Shown piece by piece: positions 6,871 through 15,342 of a stretch of DNA of 54,527 nucleotides. Position numbers and translations under genes: made by a program. Source of the DNA: Patescibacteria group bacterium UBA6805 (GTDB taxonomy: Bacteria; Patescibacteriota; Minisyncoccia; Minisyncoccales; Minisyncoccaceae). How positions within the stretch are numbered: position 1 is the stretch's first letter; the number at the start of each line of letters is the position of its first letter. Under the pieces are notes generated by a model. It was not told the origin of the DNA, searched no databases, and saw only the letters and a program-made list of their open reading frames with translations. The stretch is taken from positions 1 through 54,527 of the forward strand of contig DKFD01000002.1 of the NCBI GenBank assembly GCA_002452735.1, read 5' to 3'.

Positions 6871-7851
6871 ATGGGAACAAAATCTTCAAACAAATACTTA
6901 CAGAAGGCAAGCCGAGCGAAGTTTGACGACTTTTATACTCAACTTGCCGATATCGAAAGAGAACTAAGCCATTATAAGGATCATTTTAAAGATAAGATTG
7001 TTTTTTGTAATTGCGACGATCCGAAGATTAGTAATTTTTTTCACTATTTTTCCTATAACTTCGAATTTTTAGGATTAAAAAAATTGATTACGACTTGCTA
7101 TAAAAATCAACAAGTTGATTTATTTAGTCAAAACAATTCCGAAAAAGCAATTTATCTAGAATATACCGGCGACAAAAATAGAAACAAAGTTCCTGATCTA
7201 TATGAAATTGGTATAAAGCATTTGAAAGGCGACGGTGATTTTAGAAGTAAAGAATGTATTGAACTATTGAGGCAGGCCGACATTGTAGTCACCAATCCGC
7301 CTTTTTCTTTGTTTCGTGAATATGTGGCGCAATTGATTGATTATGATAAAAAGTTTGTCATAATCGGCAGTTTGAACGCCATAACATACAAAGAAATTTT
7401 TAAACTCATAAAAGACAACAAATTATGGTTAGGTTATGGTTTTAAGGGTGGCAATGCGTACTTTAAAACGCCACATCCAAAAGAATTTGCCGAAGGCGTA
7501 TATAACAAAGAAACCGGTCTCGTAAAATTCCGCAATGTTACTTGGTTTACCAACCTGGAAATTCAAAAACGACACGAGGATTTAATTTTTTACAAAACCT
7601 ATAAGGGAAACGAAAAAGATTATCCAAAATATGATAACTATGACGCGATAAATATTGATAAGACAAAAGATATTCCGGCAGATTATGCGGGTACTATGGG
7701 TGTTCCGATTAGTTTTTTAGAAAAATATAATCCTGATCAATTTGAAATAATAAAATTTAGGAAAGGCGACGATGATAAAGATTTAGCGATAAATGGAAAA
7801 TATACATATTTTAGGATAATTATAAAAAACAAAAAAATTAATAAACAATGA
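6871..7851 (+). CDS. EcoRI-family adenine-specific DNA methyltransferase
   Basis: 326 residues. The catalytic motif IV is NPPF at residues 142-145 ('DIVVTNPPFSLFREYV'), followed by 'FVIIGSLNAITYKEIF'. The N-terminal 'SSNKYLQKASRAKFDDFYTQ' and C-terminal 'YAGTMGVPISFLEKYNPDQF' are characteristic of the EcoRI methylase family (N6-adenine). It would methylate a specific DNA site to protect self DNA. It is the first gene of the island's four-gene run and is followed within 4-24 bp by each next gene, which suggests one transcript. AT-rich codon use differs from neighbours outside the island. No EcoRI-like endonuclease gene accompanies it. Confidence 0.92.
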   Translation: MGTKSSNKYLQKASRAKFDDFYTQLADIERELSHYKDHFKDKIVFCNCDDPKISNFFHYFSYNFEFLGLKKLITTCYKNQQVDLFSQNNSEKAIYLEYTGDKNRNKVPDLYEIGIKHLKGDGDFRSKECIELLRQADIVVTNPPFSLFREYVAQLIDYDKKFVIIGSLNAITYKEIFKLIKDNKLWLGYGFKGGNAYFKTPHPKEFAEGVYNKETGLVKFRNVTWFTNLEIQKRHEDLIFYKTYKGNEKDYPKYDNYDAINIDKTKDIPADYAGTMGVPISFLEKYNPDQFEIIKFRKGDDDKDLAINGKYTYFRIIIKNKKINKQ

Positions 7852-7855
7852 TTTT

Positions 7856-8260
7856 ATGGAAAACAATAATAAACCAAAATTACATATTTCAATAAGCAAA
7901 GAGCATAAAGAAAATTTAGCTGAAATAAAAGAAATTTTTAATGATTTTAATGTAGGAGTAGATGCGAATTTAATGAGACTTTCTGCCGAAGATTTGCCGA
8001 TGCAAATCATAATTCATCTTGGTGGTATTATTACTGATGGATTAATATGGGATTTAATTAAATCGGCGATTAAAAAAACTTATGAAAAATTTTTTAAAGC
8101 CACAATTACCATAAGGGATAAAGATTCAATTATGTATACGATAAAAAACGATTTTACGGTTGTAGTTATAGTGGTGCCTGATAGAAAAAAAGAATTTGAA
8201 CATATCAAAAATTTCGATGATTTAGCTAAATATATAGATTCAAAAAATAATAAAAAATAA
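7856..8260 (+). CDS. Unknown 134-residue protein in defence cassette
   Basis: 134 residues, start MENNNKPKLHISIS, 4 bp after the methyltransferase stop and 4 bp before the DUF262-HNH gene. A hydrophobic stretch at about residues 49-67 (LPMQIIIHLGGIITDG) is short for a confident membrane helix. A later strand-like patch is 'FTVVVIVVP' (100-108), and the C-terminus is lysine-rich. No family, catalytic motif or signal peptide is recognised. The position between methyltransferase and nuclease genes suggests an accessory or sensor subunit, but this is context only. Confidence 0.8.
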   Translation: MENNNKPKLHISISKEHKENLAEIKEIFNDFNVGVDANLMRLSAEDLPMQIIIHLGGIITDGLIWDLIKSAIKKTYEKFFKATITIRDKDSIMYTIKNDFTVVVIVVPDRKKEFEHIKNFDDLAKYIDSKNNKK

Positions 8261-8264
8261 ATTT

Positions 8265-9347
8265 ATGAAAATACAACTAAATGAAATCACAATCAGAGAA
8301 GTGTCAAATGGTTATCTCAACAGCGACGAAGAGGGTGTTGTCGGCTATGGTGGAAAATTAAATATTCGTCCTAAATATCAGCGCGAATTTGTGTATAAAG
8401 ATAAGCAAAGAGATGCGGTGATTGATACTATTAAGAAAAATTTTCCATTAAATGTAATGTATTGGGTAAAAAATGAGAATGGGAATTTTGAGGTTCTGGA
8501 CGGACAACAGAGAACTATAAGTTTCTGCGAATACATTGCCGGCGCCTTCTCGCTTGACAATTTGTATTTTCATAATCTTACAGATGTAGAAAAAAATCAA
8601 ATCCTTGACTACGGATTGATGATTTATTTTTGCGAAGGAAACGACAGGGAAAAGTTAGATTGGTTCAGAATAATAAACATAGCGGGGGAAAAATTAACGG
8701 ATCAGGAACTACGAAACGCAATTTATAGTGGAGTTTGGCTTATTGACGCAAAAAAATATTTCAGTAAATCAGGATGTCCTGCCTATAGTATAGCAAGCGA
8801 TTATTTGAGCGGTTCGGCAATTCGTCAGGATTATTTAGAAACTGCTATTAGGTGGATAAGCGGTGACAAAATAGAAGATTATATGTCTAAACATCAGCAC
8901 GAGCCAAACGCTAACGAATTATGGCTTTATTTTCAGAATATAATCAATTGGGTGAAAGTAGTTTTTCCAAACTATCGAAAAGAGATGAAGGGGGTAGAGT
9001 TTGGGCCTTTGTATAATGAATTTAAAAATAAAAAAATAGACTCAAAGAAAATAGAGAAAGAAATAATAGGGTTGATGCAGGATGAAGAGGTGACTAAAAA
9101 GTCCGGAATTTATTCTTATGTTTTGACTAGACAAGAAAAATATTTAAGCATTCGATCCTTTACAGACAAAATGAAACGTGAAGCGTATGAGAGGCAAAAA
9201 GGTATTTGCCCAAAATGTAGAGAATATTTTGAAATAGAAGAAATGGAGGCTGATCATATAAAACCTTGGTATGAGGGCGGTAAGACGACTGCGGAAAATT
9301 GTCAGATGTTATGCAAGCAAGATAACCGTACCAAATCGGGGAAATAG
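8265..9347 (+). CDS. DUF262 (ParB-like) and HNH endonuclease fusion
   Basis: 360 residues. The N-terminal DUF262 domain has 'NIRPKYQREFVYKDKQRDAV' and the hallmark DGQQR at residues 79-83, followed by 'TISFCEYIAG'. DUF262 in GmrS/GmrSD-type enzymes is tied to nucleotide binding. The C-terminal HNH nuclease (about 305-360) has CPKC at 315-318, 'ADHIKPWYEGGKT' with catalytic His331, and 'NCQMLCKQDNRTK'; the usual second CxxC is reduced to CxxD. The middle section is helical and unassigned. This is probably the DNA-cleaving component of the island, acting on unmodified or foreign DNA. Related DUF262-DUF1524 proteins are type IV restriction enzymes, but here the nuclease domain is a classical HNH and a methyltransferase is present. 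Confidence 0.9.
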   Translation: MKIQLNEITIREVSNGYLNSDEEGVVGYGGKLNIRPKYQREFVYKDKQRDAVIDTIKKNFPLNVMYWVKNENGNFEVLDGQQRTISFCEYIAGAFSLDNLYFHNLTDVEKNQILDYGLMIYFCEGNDREKLDWFRIINIAGEKLTDQELRNAIYSGVWLIDAKKYFSKSGCPAYSIASDYLSGSAIRQDYLETAIRWISGDKIEDYMSKHQHEPNANELWLYFQNIINWVKVVFPNYRKEMKGVEFGPLYNEFKNKKIDSKKIEKEIIGLMQDEEVTKKSGIYSYVLTRQEKYLSIRSFTDKMKREAYERQKGICPKCREYFEIEEMEADHIKPWYEGGKTTAENCQMLCKQDNRTKSGK

Positions 9348-9370
9348 GAAGTTTTATCTGATATTTAAGT

Positions 9371-11512
9371 ATGAAAATATCCTCACTAGAAATTCAAAAC
9401 ATTAAAAGCGTTGGTGAAAAAATCCAGTTTCGTTTTGATCAGGGTATCAATATTTTTATTGGGCCAAATGGAGGCGGGAAAAGTAACGTAATGGACATAC
9501 TAAATATATTTTTGCATACTTATTTCATTTGGCATTGGCATGAAAATATTGTACCGTTTGGCAAAACTACGACATATCAAAAACAAAATCTGGACGGATT
9601 TTTTGACCTGCCCAAACATTTTGATTTAGGCGATAACAAGCCACAAGAAATTTCTATAGAAATAGAATTTTCTGATGATGATTTAGAAAATATAAAAATT
9701 ATACGAGATCATCTTTCTGACATTGCGCAGACAGAAAAGAGTTTATCAAAAGAACAAACAAGCGATACTGAAAACATCTTTAATTCACTTTTGGCTGATG
9801 CCACGCAAGAGAACTTGGCCGCTAATCGCAAACAAAAATTCGTATTTAATGCTCAAGAACTTTATCAAAATAGCGGGGATTTGCAATTTAACAGCTATTC
9901 GAGAGAACAAAAACTTTGGTTTCGCTATCTGAATTATTTAGAGAAAATAAAATATCTCATCGAAAAATACAACAAAGACAAGGCTGACAGTAAAAAAATG
10001 AGAGAGCTCAAATTTAATTTTAAATTCTTTTCGCCAAATAGATTTCATGAAGGACAACAGTTTGAGATTTCCTTGCCAGGTCAAAGTAGAACGCAGAAAT
10101 TAAAAGAAATTAAACAAAAAACTTCAAAAAGTGCAACATCGGATATTACATATTCAACTTATTATTTTGCCCGGCTTTTTAATTCAATAGCTATTAAAAA
10201 TCAGCTCTTGCGGGAAGATAATAAAAAAAGCGTAAAGGTGAAATTCCAAGACGATCCTCAGGTTAAAGAGGTTAAAAACCTTCTTTCGACAATTGGTAAT
10301 TATGATTTTAAAATAGAAGTAGTGAGCGCGGAAGATAATAAATTTCAATTCAAAATAATCTCTTACGGACAAGAAACAGATTTCAAAAATCTTAGTTCGG
10401 GCGAAAAAGAAGTTTTGAATTTCATTTTTATCCTACTAGCTCTTGATTTAAAAGACGCTTGCGTGTTGATTGATGAACCAGAAATTCATTTACACCCGCA
10501 GTGGCAAAACAAGTTAATAAAACTATTTCGTAAATTGCACGAAGATAGAAATATACAATTTATTATTTCCACGCATTCTCCCGTATTTGTAAGTAAGGAA
10601 ACGATTGCGAATATATTTAGAATTTATAAGCCAGGAAAGCAAACGCAAATTATGCCCGACGAAAAAACTGATAAGTGGAAAAAAGGAGTAGTAAAAGAAG
10701 AAGACTTAATTGACATAATTACATACTCAAATAGCTCAAAACTTTTCTTTGCCAACAAAGTTGTACTAGTAGAAGGAATAACCGATGAAATAATCTTTTC
10801 TTATCTCATAAGAACACTTGGAAACGACGATGAAAGCATTGAAGTGGTGAATGTAAATGGAAAGGATAGCTTTCCTAAATACATAAAATTTTTAGAGAAT
10901 TTTAAAATTACACCTACGGTCATTTGTGACTTGGATAATTTGTGGAATGGCGAATTACTAAAAGGCCAAGCGATATTGGAGCCCTTGAAAAATAAAATTA
11001 CTGAATTTTGGAAACAAAGAGAAAGTGATTTAGGTGCGTTATCTAAATATCTAAACAACAAGATAATAAAAGAAAGAGTCACTAATAAAAAAATTGGCGA
11101 AAGATTATCGGAGATAATTAAAAAAATCAAAAATAATAAAAAAATAAGCGAGCACGATCAAAAATTTATCGAAGTATGGTCGGAAAAATGTATTGATAAA
11201 AAGAAAATTTTTGATGAGCTTAATATATGTGAAATTTATAGCACGACAGATACATCTATTGTGTCTTTGGACGTTCTGTGTGAAAAAATCGCAAGCGGGC
11301 TGGAAGTAGACGGGGTTAAGTGTCCGATTTATGTTATCAAAGAGGGCACAATCGAGAATTATGCCGAGGGTGTAAAGCATGGCAAAAACGGGGCATTCAA
11401 ACTATTGGATAAGATAAAAACTTACATCGAGGAGAATAAGACTGATGATCCAAAGATCGAAGAATTAAAAGCGATAGCGAAAGGAATACTATCTCTACCC
11501 ACTACCCTTTGA
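9371..11512 (+). CDS. OLD-family ATPase/TOPRIM nuclease
   Basis: 713 residues. The ATPase is AAA15/SMC-like: Walker A GPNGGGKS at 31-38, signature LSSGE at 341-345, Walker B VLIDEP at 365-370, and the H-loop region 'FIISTHSPVFVS'. A C-terminal TOPRIM domain follows: 'KVVLVEGITDE' with Glu468 and 'VICDLDNLW' with Asp520 and Asp522, the metal-binding acids. This is the architecture of OLD nucleases and of GajA from Gabija. No UvrD-like GajB partner is nearby, so it is not a canonical Gabija pair. The final gene of the cassette, it starts 23 bp after the DUF262-HNH stop. It would sense or cleave invading DNA in an ATP-regulated way. Confidence 0.92.
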   Translation: MKISSLEIQNIKSVGEKIQFRFDQGINIFIGPNGGGKSNVMDILNIFLHTYFIWHWHENIVPFGKTTTYQKQNLDGFFDLPKHFDLGDNKPQEISIEIEFSDDDLENIKIIRDHLSDIAQTEKSLSKEQTSDTENIFNSLLADATQENLAANRKQKFVFNAQELYQNSGDLQFNSYSREQKLWFRYLNYLEKIKYLIEKYNKDKADSKKMRELKFNFKFFSPNRFHEGQQFEISLPGQSRTQKLKEIKQKTSKSATSDITYSTYYFARLFNSIAIKNQLLREDNKKSVKVKFQDDPQVKEVKNLLSTIGNYDFKIEVVSAEDNKFQFKIISYGQETDFKNLSSGEKEVLNFIFILLALDLKDACVLIDEPEIHLHPQWQNKLIKLFRKLHEDRNIQFIISTHSPVFVSKETIANIFRIYKPGKQTQIMPDEKTDKWKKGVVKEEDLIDIITYSNSSKLFFANKVVLVEGITDEIIFSYLIRTLGNDDESIEVVNVNGKDSFPKYIKFLENFKITPTVICDLDNLWNGELLKGQAILEPLKNKITEFWKQRESDLGALSKYLNNKIIKERVTNKKIGERLSEIIKKIKNNKKISEHDQKFIEVWSEKCIDKKKIFDELNICEIYSTTDTSIVSLDVLCEKIASGLEVDGVKCPIYVIKEGTIENYAEGVKHGKNGAFKLLDKIKTYIEENKTDDPKIEELKAIAKGILSLPTTL

Positions 11513-11727
11513 TTTTGTAGCCCCGCAAAAAATTTCAGGGCGAAGCCTAAACAGGTGGGCAAAAAGGAAGGGGGTCTAGGGGAAAGAATTTTTGCTCGCC
11601 GTCAGGCGGGTAGAAGCGCTGGGTGGGATTCAATCCAAATCCACCTGCTAAAAAGCACGGATTTCATTCAGGGTTCGGGAGGGAGCATTTCATTGCCTTC
11701 CCCTCCAAAAAATGCTAATCTGGTGGT
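11513..11727. other. Non-coding right flank of island with hairpins
   Basis: 215 bp without a convincing gene. It contains several inverted repeats: CGCC-GTCA-GGCG near 11600, a bulged hairpin GGTGG...CCACC around 11622-11646, and a GGGAGGG...CCCTCC pair around 11678-11706. Composition is G-rich on this strand, unlike the AT-rich island. It may combine a terminator for the cassette with an integration scar; no tRNA or known element is recognised. Confidence 0.45.
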
Positions 11728-12315
11728 ATGAGTTTGGTTTTAAAGAACAAATACTTTCTTTTAAGGCACGGCAGGAACAACCATCAGGCGGAAAAGCCCG
11801 ATGTCACATACTTCTATCCCGACAACGAGCCGCCCTGTTTTTTGATTGATGAAGGCGTTAAAGAGGTTCAAAAAGCCGGAGAATTCCTTAAAGAAAGGGG
11901 AATTGACCTGATATTTTCCTCCGACGTTCTGAGAACCAGGCAGACAGCCAAAATCGTGGCAGACATGATTGGCTTGAATGAGATAGTATATGATTTGAGA
12001 TTGAGGGACGTCAATTGGGGCGCGTTTGCCGGAAAGAACAAGAAAGAGGCCTGGGGATTTTTCAACAACGACGGCATGAAAAGGTTTGAGACAGCCGCAC
12101 CCCAAGGAGAAAGCTGGAACCAGTGCCTGGAAAGAGTGGTCAGTGTTTTAAACGAGATTGAGGGCAGTTTCCAGGATAAAAAGGTGTTAATCGTGTCCCA
12201 CGGCGATCCCTTGTGGCTTTTAGAAGGATATGTTAAAGGTTTAACTAAAGAAGAGCTGGCCAGGGAAAGAAACGAAAAAGGCACCCTTAATACCGGAGAA
12301 GTCAGAGAATTATGA
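11728..12315 (+). CDS. Histidine phosphatase family protein
   Basis: 195 residues of the phosphoglycerate-mutase-like branch. The catalytic motif is 'FLLRHGRNNHQ' near the N-terminus (RHG with phospho-accepting His), with 'IFSSDVLRTRQTAKIV' and the second His in 'VLIVSHGDPLWLLEG'. It is a likely small-molecule or sugar-phosphate phosphatase; the specific substrate is unknown. ATG 11728 follows a GGTGG ribosome-binding-like sequence. The stop overlaps the ileS start by 4 bp (ATGA), indicating coupled translation. Confidence 0.88.
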   Translation: MSLVLKNKYFLLRHGRNNHQAEKPDVTYFYPDNEPPCFLIDEGVKEVQKAGEFLKERGIDLIFSSDVLRTRQTAKIVADMIGLNEIVYDLRLRDVNWGAFAGKNKKEAWGFFNNDGMKRFETAAPQGESWNQCLERVVSVLNEIEGSFQDKKVLIVSHGDPLWLLEGYVKGLTKEELARERNEKGTLNTGEVREL

Positions 12316-15089
12316 TAAACGAAGAAAAGATATTACAATTTTGGGAAAAAGAGGATATTTTCCATAAAACCCTGGAAAACAGGGAAAACAGTCCTTTTTT
12401 TAGTTTTTACGACGGTCCTCCTTTTGCCACGGGAAAGCCCCACTACGGGCATATTTTGGCCACCACCATCAAGGATACTGTTTTGAGGTATTGGACCATG
12501 AAAGGATATCAGGCGCCCCGGAGGGTGGGCTGGGACTGCCACGGCCTGCCCGTGGAAAACCTTATCGAGAAGGAGTTGGGCATAAAGAACAAGAAGCAGA
12601 TAGAGGAAATGGGGATAGAGAAATTCAATGACGCCTGCCGGGGTTCTGTCTTCGCCTGCGTCAAGGACTTCGAGGAAACCCTTAAAAGAGTGGGCAGGTG
12701 GGCTGATTATGATAAATCCTATGCCACCCTGGACAACAATTACATTGAATCTGTTTGGTGGGTTCTCAAGCAATTGTATCAAAGGGGATTGGTTGAAAAG
12801 AACTATCGTGTTTCTCCTTATTGCCCCAGGTGCGGCACTGCCTTGTCCAATTTCGAGGTCAACCAGGGGTACAAAGAAACAAAAGACGAATCAATCTACG
12901 TCAAATTCAAGCTTAAAGGAAAAGACGAGTATTTCCTTGTCTGGACCACGACTCCCTGGACCTTGCCCGGCAACGCTGCCCTGGCCGTTAACAAAGACCT
13001 GAGATATTGCTTAGTGGAAAACAACGGAGAGAAATATATCCTGGCCAAAGACAAATTAAACGTCTTGCAAGGAGAATACAAAATCCTCAAAGAGCTTAAA
13101 GGAAAAGAACTGATCGGAATTGAGTACGAATCCCTTTTCAATAGTCAGACATTAAAGGTTTTCCACGGAGATTTCGTTTCCAGCGAGGACGGAACAGGAA
13201 TCGTTCACATGAACCCCATGTACGGGGAAGACGATTTCAACCTGGCCAAGGAGCACAACCTTCCTTTTATACACACAATTGACTTATCCGGTAAATTCAA
13301 CGAGCAAGTGCCTGAATTCAAGGGAATGTTCGTCAAAGACGCTGATGAGAAAATTAAGGAGAAGATTAAAAACAATATATACAAAAAAGAAACTATCACT
13401 CACGAGTATCCGTATTGCTGGAGGTGCGATTCTCCTCTTTTGTATTATGCTCTGGAAAGCTGGTATATTCTGGTTACCGAGGTCAAGGATGAACTGATTA
13501 AGAATAACGAGAAGATTCACTGGGTGCCGGAGCATCTTAAACAAGGAAGGTTCGGCAAATGGCTTCAAGGAGCCAGGGACTGGAACTTTTCCAGGAACAG
13601 GTTCTGGGGAGCGCCCATTCCCATCTGGCAGTGCGAGGAATGCAAGAATGAAATATGCATAGGAAGCTTGGAAGAATTGAAAGAACTAGAAACCGAAAAC
13701 TACAATCTAAAAGACCTTCATCTTCCATATATTGACGAGGTTAAGCTGAAGTGCCCCAAGTGCGGAAAGGAAATGAAAAGAACTCCCGAAGTGTTCGACT
13801 GCTGGTTTGAGTCAGGGTCAATGCCTTTGGCCCAGTGGCATTATCCTTTCGAGAACAAGAAACTGGCTGAAAAAACCTTTCCGGCTGATTTCATTGCCGA
13901 GGGACTGGACCAGACCAGGGGATGGTTCTACACCATGCACGTCCTGGCAACGATATTAACCTTAAAAGACATTGGTTTGGGAAAGAGCCGACCGGCTTTC
14001 AAGAACGTGATTGTCAACGGCCTGGTTTTGGACGATAAAGGCAGGAAGCTGAGCAAGAAGCTTAAGAATTATCCCGACCCCAAAGAGATATTCGACAAAT
14101 ACGGGGCAGACGCCCTGAGAATGTTTCTTTTGAGCTCCACCTCAATCGGCGAGGACTACCGCTTTTCCGAAGAAAGGGTCAAAGAGGTCTGGAGGAAAAT
14201 CATTTCTTCCCTTGAAAACTGCTTTGCCTTTTTCAATACTTACAAAGGGGAATTCAAGGAAATCGAATCGGACAACATTTTGGACAAATGGATTCTGTCA
14301 AAAACAGAAAGGTTGAACGAGAATATTGTTAAATTCATGGACGAGTACGAATTGACCAAGGCCTCAAGGCTTTTCTACGATTTCATGGACGATTTGTCCA
14401 ACTGGTACATCAGGCGCTCCAGAAAAAGGTTCAGGGATGACAAGGGAGCCCAATCCACCCTTTATTACATTCTCCTTAAATTAAGCAAGCTGATTGCTCC
14501 TTTTATTCCTTTTGTCGCCGAAGACATGTTCCTTGAATTGGATAAAAGCAAAGAAAGCGTGCACTTGTGCGATTATCCTGAACCGAACAAGAAACATTTT
14601 AACGATAATCTGGAAAAAGAAATGGCCGAGGTGAGGAATATCGTCAATCTGGCCCTGGCCGAGAGGTCAAAGCAGGGAATCAAGGTGAGGCAGCCGCTGT
14701 TGTCAATCAAAACAAAGAAACAAATTAATCAAGAATTAATGGACCTTATCAAGGAGGAAATCAATGTCAAAGAAATCGTTTTCGACAAAAGCATTGAGAA
14801 TGAAACAGAGCTAAACACGGAAATCACCCCTGAATTAAAGGAAGAAGGAACGGCCAGGGAAATCATCCGTCAGATTCAGCAAATGAGGAAAGAGCAGGGA
14901 TTCGTTCCCAGGGACAATATAATCGTGCTCTACCAAAAATCAGGATTTTTTGATATGATATTATCAAAGAACAAGGACAAGATTCTGAAAGAAGTTTTAG
15001 CCGTTGACTTTAAGCAAGAAGACGCATTGGAAGGAAAGGAAATACGCATTGACGACGAAACAATAGTTTTAAAGATAATTAAGGAATAA
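12312..15089 (+). CDS. ileS: Isoleucyl-tRNA synthetase (archaeal/eukaryotic-like type)
   Basis: 925 residues, class I. HIGH motif as HYGH in 'FATGKPHYGHILATTIKD'. The KMSKS loop reads KLSKK within 'GRKLSKKLKNYPDP', and the 'LKNYPDP' context is diagnostic of the type 2 IleRS shared with archaea and eukaryotes. That form is generally less sensitive to mupirocin. Zinc-finger cysteines occur at 'YCPRCG', 'CEECKNEICIG' and 'CPKCGKEM', and the editing domain includes 'VWTTTPWTLPGNAA'. It charges tRNA-Ile and edits Val-tRNA. Begins within the upstream gene by ATGA overlap. Confidence 0.97.
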   Translation: MINEEKILQFWEKEDIFHKTLENRENSPFFSFYDGPPFATGKPHYGHILATTIKDTVLRYWTMKGYQAPRRVGWDCHGLPVENLIEKELGIKNKKQIEEMGIEKFNDACRGSVFACVKDFEETLKRVGRWADYDKSYATLDNNYIESVWWVLKQLYQRGLVEKNYRVSPYCPRCGTALSNFEVNQGYKETKDESIYVKFKLKGKDEYFLVWTTTPWTLPGNAALAVNKDLRYCLVENNGEKYILAKDKLNVLQGEYKILKELKGKELIGIEYESLFNSQTLKVFHGDFVSSEDGTGIVHMNPMYGEDDFNLAKEHNLPFIHTIDLSGKFNEQVPEFKGMFVKDADEKIKEKIKNNIYKKETITHEYPYCWRCDSPLLYYALESWYILVTEVKDELIKNNEKIHWVPEHLKQGRFGKWLQGARDWNFSRNRFWGAPIPIWQCEECKNEICIGSLEELKELETENYNLKDLHLPYIDEVKLKCPKCGKEMKRTPEVFDCWFESGSMPLAQWHYPFENKKLAEKTFPADFIAEGLDQTRGWFYTMHVLATILTLKDIGLGKSRPAFKNVIVNGLVLDDKGRKLSKKLKNYPDPKEIFDKYGADALRMFLLSSTSIGEDYRFSEERVKEVWRKIISSLENCFAFFNTYKGEFKEIESDNILDKWILSKTERLNENIVKFMDEYELTKASRLFYDFMDDLSNWYIRRSRKRFRDDKGAQSTLYYILLKLSKLIAPFIPFVAEDMFLELDKSKESVHLCDYPEPNKKHFNDNLEKEMAEVRNIVNLALAERSKQGIKVRQPLLSIKTKKQINQELMDLIKEEINVKEIVFDKSIENETELNTEITPELKEEGTAREIIRQIQQMRKEQGFVPRDNIIVLYQKSGFFDMILSKNKDKILKEVLAVDFKQEDALEGKEIRIDDETIVLKIIKE

Positions 15090-15090
15090 C

Positions 15091-15342
15091 ATGGATAAAA
15101 ATTTTTCTTTCCCGATCGAGAAGCCCGGGGAAAAAAAGGATTTCAGCTCTTCCTACATCAAGTTCAGGGACGCCAAAGGAAGAGAGAAAAAATTGGGCGA
15201 CAAGGACTATTTCGAGGCCTTGAGAACAAAAGAAGACAGCAGGGACAGAGCGGCCAAGGAATTGGAGGGCCTGAAAATCCAGTCCTCGAAAAAGCCCGGT
15301 CAGCTGGAAATATTAAATAAAATACTGAAAAAAGATGAATAA
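15091..15342 (+). CDS. Small charged unknown protein
   Basis: 83 residues, one base after ileS. Strongly charged, with lysine and glutamate repeats ('GREKKLGDKDYFEALRTKED') and probable coiled helix. No cysteines, signal peptide or membrane segment. No family recognised. The gene overlaps the following membrane-protein gene by 8 bp, so it is part of the ileS transcript. Confidence 0.75.
   Translation: MDKNFSFPIEKPGEKKDFSSSYIKFRDAKGREKKLGDKDYFEALRTKEDSRDRAAKELEGLKIQSSKKPGQLEILNKILKKDE

Larger units (their letters stand above)
6670..11727 (+). other. AT-rich genomic island carrying a putative defence cassette
   Basis: From roughly 6670 to about 11512 base composition turns visibly AT-rich, with many AAA, ATA and TTA codons, compared with the flanking housekeeping genes. 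It holds a broken XRE regulator, an EcoRI-family adenine methyltransferase, an unknown protein, a DUF262-HNH protein and an OLD-type nuclease, all on plus. The left edge is fused into the alkyltransferase gene, and the right edge is a non-coding stretch with several hairpins. No integrase, transposase or clear direct repeats were seen, so the mechanism of acquisition is unknown. Confidence 0.7.

Noticed and set aside
9371..11512. Gabija system
   Set aside because: The OLD protein resembles GajA, but no UvrD-like helicase GajB is present, and the neighbours are a methyltransferase and DUF262-HNH.
11590..11660. Possible tRNA near the right island edge
   Set aside because: A GGGTGGGATTC stretch resembles the reverse of a T-arm, but no acceptor stem, anticodon arm or D-arm can be folded.
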